From Hoylesella buccalis ATCC 35310 (GTDB lineage Bacteria > Bacteroidota > Bacteroidia > Bacteroidales > Bacteroidaceae): a stretch of 64,000 bases of DNA. This document shows positions 16,375-24,295 of this stretch, piece by piece. The stretch is taken from assembly GCF_000177075.1 (NCBI RefSeq), contig NZ_ADEG01000087.1:27332-91331 (forward strand), in the 5' to 3' direction. How positions within the stretch are numbered: position 1 is the first letter of the stretch; every line of letters starts with the position of its first letter. The notes beneath the pieces were generated by a model. That model saw only the letters and a program-made list of their open reading frames with translations, did no database searches and was not told the DNA's origin. Made by a program: the position numbers and the translations under genes.

Positions 16375-18351
16375 ATGATGAAACAAGTTAAAGCAACATT
16401 CCTACACACTTCTTTCGGGCCTTTCGGCGCCATGATTCTCAACCTGTTGATGGCATTCGTGGTATACTTCATTGCCCGCGTGGAATTCCTTTTCGAGAAT
16501 TACAGCTATTTCTCCGGCAACCTGTCGGCATCCCATCTAACCGAATTGTTCTACGGTGGCTACATCTTCGACCGCTCCGCCATCGCCTACACCAATGCCC
16601 TGTACATCCTGCTGATGCTCTTTCCGCTGTGGATCAAGGAGCGCAGAGGCTATCATTTGCTGTGCAAATGGGTGTTTGTGGTCATCAATGCGCTGACGCT
16701 GATCATCAACTTGTGCGACTCTGTGTACTTTCCTTACACCCTGCGGCGCACCACGACGAGCGTATTCAGCGAATTTCGCAACGAAAACAACCTCGCCGAC
16801 GTGTTTTGGGGCGAGTTTGTGGGCCACTGGTATCTCGTGCTGTTGGCCATCGTAGTCATCACCCTGCTGTGGAAACTCTACGTCATGCCCCGCACCGCAC
16901 ACACACATTACGCCACCGCCACACAGCGATGGAAGTTCGGTCTCATCCAGTTTGTGCTGCTGGCCTTGCTCACTCCTCTCATCATTGGTGCCTGCCGGGG
17001 CGGCCTGGCCTCGGGCATACGCCCCATCACCGTCAACAACGCCAACCAATACGTACGCCGTCCAACCGAGTGCGCGCTGGTACTCAACACGCCGTTCTCA
17101 TTGATCAGAACCATCGGGAAGAACGTTTTCGACGTTCCCACCTACTATCCCAACCTCGAGGCTGCCGCCAAAGTGTTCACGCCCATACACCGTCCAAAGC
17201 CCACGCATGCGTTCCAAAAGAAGAACGTGGTGGTGCTGATCGTCGAAAGTTTTGGCCGCGAGTATATCGGAGCTTTCAACCAACAGCTCGAAAACGGCCG
17301 ATACAAGGGCTACACCCCATACGTTGACCAGCTTATCAGCCAAAGTGCCACCTATAAATACTCGTTCTGCAACGGACGAAAGAGCATTGACGGCATGCCA
17401 TCCGTGCTTTGTGGCATTCCTATGTTTAAAGAACCGTTCGTGCTCACCAACGCCTCGATGAACGATTACACCAGCATGGCCGGCCTGTTGGCGCGCGAGG
17501 GCTACCACACGGCGTTCTTCCACGGTGCCAACCGGGGCAGCATGGGATTCCTGGCTTTTGCCAACAAGGTGGGCTTCCAGGCGTACTATGGCCGACAAGA
17601 CTATGCCGCCGACCACCGATTTGGCGGCGATGCCGACTTTGACGGGCACTGGGGTATCTGGGATGAGCCTTTCCTGCAATACTGGTGTACGAAGATTGGC
17701 GAGATGAAAGAACCCTTCATGACGGCCTGTTTCACCGTATCGAGCCACACGCCCTACGTCATTCCGGAAAAATACAAGGACGTGTATCCCGAAGAAGGGC
17801 TACCCATCCACAAATGCATACGCTATACCGACATGGCCATCGGCAAGTTTTTCGAAGCGGCCAAGCAGCAACCGTGGTACAAGAACACCCTCTTTGTGCT
17901 GACCAGCGACCACACCAACCTGAGCGACCATGCGCAGTATCAGACCGACATCGGCGGTTTTTCGGCACCGCTCATCATCTTTGATCCCAGCGGAGAGGTA
18001 CCCGTGGGCATGCACGACGGCATCGCACAGCAGATAGACATTCTGCCCACCGTACTGAGTCTGTTGGGCTATGACAAGCCTTTCTTGTCGTTCGGTTGCG
18101 ACTTGATGACCACTCCCGCCGCAGAAACCTACGCCGTGAACTACCTCAACGGCATATATCAGTATTGTAAGTATGACTATGTGTTGCAGTTCGACGGTCA
18201 ACAAACGCGTGGCATCTATGCCTTGGACGACCTGCTGATGCGGCACAACCTGAAAGGAAGGGTGAAGGAACAGCGCAAGATGGAGCAAGAACTGAAAGCC
18301 ATCATCCAACAATATATGTACAGGATGGAGAACGACCAGCTGATGCCCTGA
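16375..18351 (+). CDS. LTA synthase-like membrane sulfatase (2)
   Basis: 658 residues from ATG 16375; the second ATG at 16378 is equally possible. About five N-terminal membrane helices (residues 15-235), then a sulfatase-fold domain from about residue 281: KNVVVLIVESFGREYIG, CNGRKSIDGMPSVLCGIP, FTVSSHTPYVIP, LTSDHTNLSD. Where LtaS has its nucleophilic Thr, this protein shows Ser in GRKSIDG. It is a distant paralogue of the protein at 10013-11896. Coupling to an MsbA-like exporter suggests modification of an exported envelope lipid or glycan (inference). Confidence 0.88.
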   Translation: MMKQVKATFLHTSFGPFGAMILNLLMAFVVYFIARVEFLFENYSYFSGNLSASHLTELFYGGYIFDRSAIAYTNALYILLMLFPLWIKERRGYHLLCKWVFVVINALTLIINLCDSVYFPYTLRRTTTSVFSEFRNENNLADVFWGEFVGHWYLVLLAIVVITLLWKLYVMPRTAHTHYATATQRWKFGLIQFVLLALLTPLIIGACRGGLASGIRPITVNNANQYVRRPTECALVLNTPFSLIRTIGKNVFDVPTYYPNLEAAAKVFTPIHRPKPTHAFQKKNVVVLIVESFGREYIGAFNQQLENGRYKGYTPYVDQLISQSATYKYSFCNGRKSIDGMPSVLCGIPMFKEPFVLTNASMNDYTSMAGLLAREGYHTAFFHGANRGSMGFLAFANKVGFQAYYGRQDYAADHRFGGDADFDGHWGIWDEPFLQYWCTKIGEMKEPFMTACFTVSSHTPYVIPEKYKDVYPEEGLPIHKCIRYTDMAIGKFFEAAKQQPWYKNTLFVLTSDHTNLSDHAQYQTDIGGFSAPLIIFDPSGEVPVGMHDGIAQQIDILPTVLSLLGYDKPFLSFGCDLMTTPAAETYAVNYLNGIYQYCKYDYVLQFDGQQTRGIYALDDLLMRHNLKGRVKEQRKMEQELKAIIQQYMYRMENDQLMP

Positions 18352-18382
18352 CCCCCATAGGCGCACGGCCGGCAGTTTAACG

Positions 18383-18404
18383 GGGCAGGTCATCGCATCT
18401 GCCC
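18383..18404 (+). terminator. possible terminator hairpin after the LTA synthase-like gene
   Basis: GGGCAG-N10-CTGCCC, with partly matching flanks (TTTAAC... and ...CTTTAACC). The T-tract is poor, so this is tentative. Confidence 0.3.
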
Positions 18405-18469
18405 GCTTTAACCGTTCGTCACGAGCTTCACAAAACACATGCGCATTTGCTCGAGCGAGCGCATTTGCA

Positions 18470-18885
18470 CGCCAAAATTTGTTTAATTTTTTATCCAAAA
18501 AACAGCCTTAAAACAACCCTTCCCTACTTTCATTCTGGAAAAAATCAATAGGCATGGAAGGTGCATACAAGCGGTTGTCGTGGCAAGAAAAATCGATTTT
18601 CACCCCCAAAGCCTTGTTTTTACACCATTAACAGCATCATTTTGGCTGGCAATCTGTATGCCCTAATCAGGTAAAAGCATGCATATTTCACCCCAATTGC
18701 AATGCTTTTACCCTAAAAACGCATATAAGATGGATACATATTATCACCATGCTGACGTAATGCGTTAATAATCAATCTAATAAGAATACGGCCTATTTTG
18801 GGCGAATTTGCACCAACAACCAAAGTTGTTTTGAAATAAGCGAAATATGAAGCGGTGCGTTGTCAAGAAAATTCATTATCATGAG
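18470..18885 (+). repeat. about 400-bp dispersed non-coding repeat, copy 1
   Basis: Co-linear with 52455-52860 over its whole length. Matching blocks include AATTTGTT.AAT.TTTTAT, CTTTCA.TCT.GAAAAAA.CAATAGGCA, GCATCATTTT, an AAAAGCAT/ATGCTTTT inverted repeat, ATCAATC...AAGAAT.CG, GGCG.ATTTGC and finally TTGTCAAGAAAATTC. In this copy the inverted repeat is GGTAAAAGCAT (stem) to ATGCTTTTACC. No protein is encoded. It may be a structured RNA gene or a small non-autonomous mobile element. Confidence 0.7.
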
Positions 18886-19020
18886 CTGTCTTCACCTACA
18901 TAATGCAGTGGCTGTTTTTGCTCAAGGGGCCACAGGAATACATGACCCTGAAAAAGAGGACCACTGCTGTTTTTCATGTTCTTTCCTTACCGTTTGACGG
19001 GATGGTTTCTGACATTTTGC

Positions 19021-19051
19021 TTGCTGTACTCAGATTCATTTCGTATTTTTG
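19021..19051 (+). promoter_or_regulatory. promoter for queC-queD-queE, with a roughly 330-nt leader
   Basis: TTG (19021-19023), 20 nt, TATTTTTG (19044-19051). The leader to queC contains a 21-codon open frame (19104-19169, MSECLCGYPRTAKEF...), a hairpin at 19294-19320 (GTTGT-a-CACCA / TGGTG-a-ACAAC) and a weaker one just before the start. I looked for a preQ1 riboswitch and did not recognise one. Confidence 0.55.
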
Positions 19052-19387
19052 CAAAAGCATTTGATAAAGCCACTATAACAATTTCACTATAGTTCGTAAA
19101 AATATGAGCGAATGCTTATGCGGCTATCCGCGGACAGCCAAGGAGTTCTTTGATAACATGACTAAGTAACTTTTGGTTTGGTGTGTGCGCATAAGATGCG
19201 GAATGAACTGAAATTCATGAATCAACCATCTTATTTTTAACTGACTAAATGAGAATTAGCGGAGTTATTGATAAAGAAAAAACGTAGGTATTGGTTGTAC
19301 ACCACCCCTTGGTGAACAACTTAGTAGATTATCTGTCTTCGTAGGCAGAAAGACATCATGGGGATAACAAGAATGGAAAGGAATAAA

Positions 19388-20044
19388 ATGGAAAAAGACA
19401 GTTTGATTATTGTGAGTGGTGGCATGGATTCCATCACCATGCTTTACGAGTACCAGCAGCGTATAGCAATAGGCGTTTCATTCGATTATGGCAGCAATCA
19501 TAACCAAAAAGAAATACCCTTGGCAAAGATGCATTGTGACCGATTAGGCATACGGCACATCGTCATTCCCTTGTCGTTTATGCACGATTATTTCAAAAGC
19601 AGTCTGCTGGAAGGTGATGACGCCATTCCCGAAGGACATTACGAGGAAGAGAACATGAAGTCGACAGTAGTCCCTTTTCGCAATGGAATCATGCTGGCTG
19701 TGGGTTGCGGATTAGCTGTAAGCAACCATTTGAAATATGTGATGATTGCAAACCATGGCGGCGATCACACCATATACCCCGATTGCCGACCAGAGTTTAT
19801 TGATAGTTTTTCGCAAGCCATGGCTGCTGGCACCTTTGAGGGTATCACCATTTTAGCACCTTATACGCAGATTAGCAAAGGCGAGATAGCCTTGCGAGGT
19901 AAAAAACTGGGTATCAATTATGCCGAAACTTGGTCGTGTTATAAGGGAGGAGATAAGCAGTGTGGCAAATGTGGGACATGCGTTGAGCGCAAAGAAGCAT
20001 TGGCATTTGCAGGTATCAATGACGACACGCCATACGAAGACTAA
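19388..20044 (+). CDS. queC: 7-cyano-7-deazaguanine (preQ0) synthase
   Basis: 218 residues from ATG 19388, preceded by GGAAAGGAA; an upstream frame adds ten unlikely residues. QueC converts 7-carboxy-7-deazaguanine to preQ0 with ATP and ammonia. The N-type ATP pyrophosphatase loop SGGMDS is near residue 10 and the C-terminal zinc site is CYKGGDKQCGKCGTC, both diagnostic. It heads an operon with queD and queE, giving three consecutive steps from GTP-derived precursor to preQ0. No queF or tgt is in the window. Confidence 0.95.
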   Translation: MEKDSLIIVSGGMDSITMLYEYQQRIAIGVSFDYGSNHNQKEIPLAKMHCDRLGIRHIVIPLSFMHDYFKSSLLEGDDAIPEGHYEEENMKSTVVPFRNGIMLAVGCGLAVSNHLKYVMIANHGGDHTIYPDCRPEFIDSFSQAMAAGTFEGITILAPYTQISKGEIALRGKKLGINYAETWSCYKGGDKQCGKCGTCVERKEALAFAGINDDTPYED

Positions 20045-20131
20045 AAAGGCATTGATAACAAATAGAAATTAAAAGAGGTGAAGAAAGAACCCATGCGGTT
20101 CTTTCAACGCCTACTGGTAACATCAAGAAAT

Positions 20132-20503
20132 ATGATTTATTGCGTATCCAAACGTATGGAAATTAGTGCCGCTCACCGGCTTTCGCTCTCTTACGAAAGC
20201 AAGTGCCAGTGTTTGCATGGACACAACTGGATAATTACCGTGTATCTATTTAAGAAAGACAAATTGAACGCCGATGGGATGGTGTTCGATTTTACGCACA
20301 TCAAAAAGGCTATTCACGATCAATTAGACCATGCTTACATCAACGACGTCATTCCCTATAATCCTACAGCGGAGAATATTGCGCGATGGGTCGTTAATCA
20401 ATTCGACGAGTGTTATAAGGCAGAGGTGCAAGAAAGCGAAGGAAACGTGGCCCAGGCGATAGACGAAACAAAGATAGTGGGTATAGAAAACCTCGTCATG
20501 TAA
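20132..20503 (+). CDS. queD: 6-carboxytetrahydropterin synthase
   Basis: 123 residues from ATG 20132, where the family usually begins (MIYCVSKRMEISAAHRL). In-frame upstream starts at 20093 (ATG) and 20078 (GTG) exist; AGAGGTG at 20074-20080 could serve the 20093 start, giving an 18-residue-range extension of no known role. QueD turns dihydroneopterin triphosphate into 6-carboxytetrahydropterin. Zinc-binding His are seen in SAAHRL and CLHGHNW, with the catalytic Cys in CQCLHGH, and the family end TKIVGIEN is present. Second gene of the queuosine-precursor operon. Confidence 0.92.
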   Translation: MIYCVSKRMEISAAHRLSLSYESKCQCLHGHNWIITVYLFKKDKLNADGMVFDFTHIKKAIHDQLDHAYINDVIPYNPTAENIARWVVNQFDECYKAEVQESEGNVAQAIDETKIVGIENLVM

Positions 20504-20515
20504 ATATAGCCGGAA

Positions 20516-21115
20516 ATGAATTGCGACGCGCGCACCTATAAGGTTAACGAAATATTTTACTCACTGCAGGGCGAAGGACATCATGCAGGTAGGGCAGCCG
20601 TGTTTGTAAGGTTTGCTAAATGTAATCTACACTGTTGGTTTTGCGATACGAATTTTGATACGTTTACGGAAATGTCAGCACAACAAATTATAGAAAACGT
20701 GCAACAATATGCGCCCTGTCACTTTGTTGTCATCACTGGAGGAGAGCCTACTTTGCAAGTAACGCCTGAACTGTTGCAGCTTTTTCATATACATGGTTAT
20801 TATGTTTCGATGGAAACAAATGGCACGCATCCCATTCCTAAAGGTGTTGATTGGGTAACCTGTTCGCCAAAAAAGGCATTTATAGAAGCTGGAGACGTGC
20901 ATATTAAGCAAGCCAACGAGATAAAGGTGGTGTATGACGGCATACACCCGATAAGCACATTTGGCATCGAGTCGGAGGAACGATATGTGCAACCTTGTGA
21001 CGTGGGCGATGAATTGAGGAATAAAGAAATTATGCAGCAAGCAATTCAGTTTGTGAAAACACACCCCCAATGGAAACTGTCTTTGCAATTACATAAGCTC
21101 ATAGGAATTCAGTAA
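20516..21115 (+). CDS. queE: 7-carboxy-7-deazaguanine synthase (radical SAM)
   Basis: 199 residues. QueE rearranges 6-carboxytetrahydropterin to 7-carboxy-7-deazaguanine using S-adenosylmethionine and a 4Fe-4S cluster. KCNLHCWFCDT gives the canonical CxxxCxxC cluster motif; FYSLQGEGHHAGRAAVFVRF and ITGGEPTLQ are the expected substrate and SAM-binding segments. It starts 12 nt after queD stops, completing the queC-D-E set. Confidence 0.95.
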   Translation: MNCDARTYKVNEIFYSLQGEGHHAGRAAVFVRFAKCNLHCWFCDTNFDTFTEMSAQQIIENVQQYAPCHFVVITGGEPTLQVTPELLQLFHIHGYYVSMETNGTHPIPKGVDWVTCSPKKAFIEAGDVHIKQANEIKVVYDGIHPISTFGIESEERYVQPCDVGDELRNKEIMQQAIQFVKTHPQWKLSLQLHKLIGIQ

Positions 21116-21188
21116 CGATAATGACAGTTTGGTAAAATTTGGGATAAAGGAGCAAGACTTTTTTAAGATTCTAAAAATAACTCAATTA

Positions 21189-21220
21189 TTTTGCCTACCA
21201 ATCGTTTTTTGATAACTTTG
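21189..21220 (+). promoter_or_regulatory. mutS promoter
   Basis: TTTTG (21189-21193), 19 nt, TAACTTTG (21213-21220). The start codon of mutS is 24 nt downstream of the -7 box. Confidence 0.75.
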
Positions 21221-21244
21221 TAAATTCAACAGAAATATTCCCCT

Positions 21245-23908
21245 ATGGCACAGAAAGATAAAGGTCTTACACCAATGATGAAGCAGTTTTTCAGCATGAA
21301 GCGGCAGCATCCCGATGCGCTGTTGCTCTTTCGGTGTGGCGACTTTTACGAGACGTATGGCGATGATGCCATTGAGGGTTCGCGCATCTTGGGCATCACG
21401 CTCACGAAAAGAAACAATGGGGGCAATAGTGGCGAAACGGCTATGGCTGGTTTTCCGCACCACGCTCTTGATACATATCTGCCTAAACTGATAAGGGCAG
21501 GCAAGCGCGTAGCTATTTGCGACCAATTAGAAGACCCTAAGAAAAAGCGAGAAGAACTGAAAGGTAAGAAGGGACTTTCCGCTACCGACAAGATGGTGAA
21601 GCGTGGCATTACCGAGTTGGTGACGCCAGGTGTGGCGATGGGGGATAATGTGTTGAACTACAAGGAAAACAACTTCTTGGCAGCGGTGCATTTTGGTAAG
21701 GCGGCTTGCGGCGTGAGTTTTCTGGACATTTCGACGGGCGAATTTCTCACAGGTGAGGGTACTTATGACTATGTGGAGAAACTATTGGGCAGCTTTGCGC
21801 CCAAGGAAGTGTTGTACGACCACAACAACAAGCGCGATTTTGATACCCATTTTGGCACCAAATACTGTGTCTTTGAATTGGAAGACTGGGTGTTTACCGA
21901 GCAGAGTGCACGCCAACGACTGCTGAAACACTTTGGTACCAAGTCGTTGAAAGGCTTTGGCGTAGAGCAAATGAAAAGCGGTATCGTGGCTTCGGGTGCC
22001 ATTTTGCAGTATTTGGAGATTACCCAACATACCAATATCGGGCACATCACGTCGCTTGCCCGCATCGAAGAAGAACGCTATGTGCGGTTGGACAAGTTTA
22101 CCATTCATTCGCTCGAGCTGATTGACACCATGCAAGAGGGTGGACGGTCGTTGCTGAATATTATCGACAAGACCATCACACCCATGGGAGGACGAATGCT
22201 TCGCCGCTGGATGGTGTTTCCGTTGAAGGACGTAACGCCCATTCAACAACGCTTGGATGTGGTGGATTATTTCTTCAAAGACCCCGATTTCCGACAGTTG
22301 GTGGGTGAGCAGTTTCAGCGCATTGGCGACCTTGAGCGCATTATCTCAAAGGTGGCTGTGGGCAGAGTGTCGCCCCGAGAGGTGGTACAGCTGAAGAATG
22401 CGCTGCAAGCCCTACAACCCGTGAAGGCTGCCTGCATGAAAGCATCGAACGAGAGCTTGCGGAGAATTGGCGAACAGTTGCAGCTTTGCGAGATCATTCG
22501 CGACCGCATTGAACACGAGATACAACCCGATCCGCCCCTGTTGGTGAACAAAGGTGGGGTGATAGCCGATGGTTATGATACCGAACTTGATGAGCTGCGA
22601 CAAATATCGCGCAACGGTAAGGATTATCTGATACAGATACAGGAGCGTGAGGTTGAGCAAACGGGCATCGCGTCGCTGAAGGTGGGATATAACAACGTGT
22701 TTGGGTATTACCTCGAGGTGCGCAATATGTATAAGGATAAAGTGCCGGAGAATTGGGTTCGCAAGCAAACATTGGCACAGGCAGAACGCTACATTACGGA
22801 GGAACTGAAGGCTTATGAAGAGAAAATATTGGGAGCTGACGAGCGCATCATGATGTTGGAAGACAAGCTGTTTCGTGAACTCATCGTCGACATGCAGCCG
22901 TACATTCCGCAGATACAGCTTGATGCCAACCTGATAGCCCATTTGGATTGTCTGCTTGGCTTTGCACAGGTGGCGGAGGAAAACCAGTATGTGCGTCCGC
23001 AAATAGACGCCACCGACGTACTTGACATCAAGCAAGGTCGTCACCCAGTCATTGAGATGCAGCTGCCCTTAGGCGAGACATATGTGCCTAACGACATCTA
23101 CTTGGATACGGAGAAACAGCAGGTCATGATGATTACCGGACCCAATATGGCTGGAAAGTCGGCGCTGTTGCGCCAAACGGCATTAATAGTACTATTGGCG
23201 CAGATAGGATGTTTCGTGCCTGCGGAGCGTGCGAAGATAGGTTTGGTGGATAAGATTTTCACGCGAGTGGGGGCTTCTGACAATATCTCCTTGGGTGAAT
23301 CAACCTTCATGGTGGAGATGACAGAGGCGGCAAATATCCTGAACAACGTCACCAACAGGTCGCTGGTGCTCTTCGATGAGTTGGGTAGGGGAACGTCAAC
23401 ATACGATGGTATCTCCATTGCCTGGGCGATTGTGGAGTACTTGCACGAGCAACCGCGGGCTCGGGCGCGCACGCTTTTTGCCACACACTACCATGAATTG
23501 AACGAAATGGAGAAGCATTTCCCGAGGATTCACAATTACAATGTGAGTGTGAAAGAGGCAGATGGCAAAGTGATTTTTATGCGTAAGTTGGAACGTGGCG
23601 GCTCAGAACACAGCTTTGGTATTCATGTGGCCGAGATTGCGGGCATGCCTCGAAGCATCGTCAAACGTGCCAATGCAATCTTGAAACAGCTGGAAGCTGA
23701 TAACAGCGAGGTGGGTTCGGTGGGCAAACCCAGCGTGAAACGCTTGGAAGAGAGCAGGGAAGGCATGCAGTTGAGCTTCTTTCAGCTGGACGACCCCGTG
23801 CTTTGTCAGGTTCGTGACGAGATACTCGGTCTTGACATCAATAACCTTACGCCCATGGAGGCATTGAACAAACTCAACGAAATCAAGAAAATCATTGGGG
23901 CAGAATAA
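21245..23908 (+). CDS. mutS: DNA mismatch repair protein MutS
   Basis: 887 residues, full length. MutS recognises mismatched and looped DNA and starts repair with MutL. The N-terminal mismatch-binding motif F-x-E is in [13 protein letters not shown] (about residue 35-45). The lever and clamp regions fill the middle, and the ATPase domain carries Walker [14 protein letters not shown] (about 632), Walker [16 protein letters not shown] and the FATHYHEL motif. Single gene behind its own promoter and followed by a strong terminator. Confidence 0.97.
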   Translation: MAQKDKGLTPMMKQFFSMKRQHPDALLLFRCGDFYETYGDDAIEGSRILGITLTKRNNGGNSGETAMAGFPHHALDTYLPKLIRAGKRVAICDQLEDPKKKREELKGKKGLSATDKMVKRGITELVTPGVAMGDNVLNYKENNFLAAVHFGKAACGVSFLDISTGEFLTGEGTYDYVEKLLGSFAPKEVLYDHNNKRDFDTHFGTKYCVFELEDWVFTEQSARQRLLKHFGTKSLKGFGVEQMKSGIVASGAILQYLEITQHTNIGHITSLARIEEERYVRLDKFTIHSLELIDTMQEGGRSLLNIIDKTITPMGGRMLRRWMVFPLKDVTPIQQRLDVVDYFFKDPDFRQLVGEQFQRIGDLERIISKVAVGRVSPREVVQLKNALQALQPVKAACMKASNESLRRIGEQLQLCEIIRDRIEHEIQPDPPLLVNKGGVIADGYDTELDELRQISRNGKDYLIQIQEREVEQTGIASLKVGYNNVFGYYLEVRNMYKDKVPENWVRKQTLAQAERYITEELKAYEEKILGADERIMMLEDKLFRELIVDMQPYIPQIQLDANLIAHLDCLLGFAQVAEENQYVRPQIDATDVLDIKQGRHPVIEMQLPLGETYVPNDIYLDTEKQQVMMITGPNMAGKSALLRQTALIVLLAQIGCFVPAERAKIGLVDKIFTRVGASDNISLGESTFMVEMTEAANILNNVTNRSLVLFDELGRGTSTYDGISIAWAIVEYLHEQPRARARTLFATHYHELNEMEKHFPRIHNYNVSVKEADGKVIFMRKLERGGSEHSFGIHVAEIAGMPRSIVKRANAILKQLEADNSEVGSVGKPSVKRLEESREGMQLSFFQLDDPVLCQVRDEILGLDINNLTPMEALNKLNEIKKIIGAE

Positions 23909-24020
23909 TCAGGTGAAAAACCAAATGTTTGAATAACCAATCTTCCTGGGCATTGCCTTCCTTGTTTCCATCCTATGCATTGCACTGCAACACTGAAGAG
24001 ATTGCCGGGTAAAAATAACA

Positions 24021-24059
24021 GTAGGAGGTAAACGCTGATGATTAACGTTTACCTCCTAC
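24021..24059. terminator. bidirectional terminator between mutS and the short peptide gene
   Basis: Perfect 14-bp stem: GTAGGAGGTAAACG, loop of 11, CGTTTACCTCCTAC. It separates two convergent transcription units. Confidence 0.85.
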
Positions 24060-24107
24060 TTGATGGATGTGTGTGGGTTTACCTTCTGTCAGGCACCACG
24101 CACATGT

Positions 24108-24287
24108 TTATTTTCCACCATCATACCATCGATTCTGCTCCCAGTCCTCGTCTTCCGAGTAGTCGAAGTCGGCCTTCTTGGCTCCTGCTGCTTCGTCTGG
24201 CTCCGATGCTACTACTACTTTCTTCAATAGGTCTTCGGCGTTGATTTTAATTATGTTGATGAGGGGTTGTTGATATATCTTATTCAT
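24108..24287 (-). CDS. short Lys-Tyr-Pro peptide (MNKIYQQP family) downstream of a secreted-protein gene
   Basis: 59 residues: starts MNKIYQQPLINIIKINAEDLL, then AAGAKKADFDYSEDEDWE and ends WYDGGK. Found by reading the minus strand; it is below usual length cut-offs. The start is 8 nt after the stop of the secreted protein at 24296-26596, which indicates one operon. Basic N-terminus with Y-x-x-P, acidic and Trp-containing C-terminus, no signal peptide: the same plan as the peptide at 5195-5380. Function unknown. A plus-strand frame covering the same DNA is not supported. Confidence 0.6.
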   Translation of the reverse strand: MNKIYQQPLINIIKINAEDLLKKVVVASEPDEAAGAKKADFDYSEDEDWEQNRWYDGGK

Positions 24288-24295
24288 TTGTTTGC

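Noticed and set aside
19052..19387. preQ1 riboswitch upstream of queC
   Set aside because: I could not find the compact pseudoknot layout of known preQ1 classes; only generic hairpins are visible, so I report an unnamed leader.
24038..24244. Plus-strand 68-codon frame after mutS
   Set aside because: It begins inside the mutS terminator hairpin and overlaps the better supported minus-strand peptide gene.
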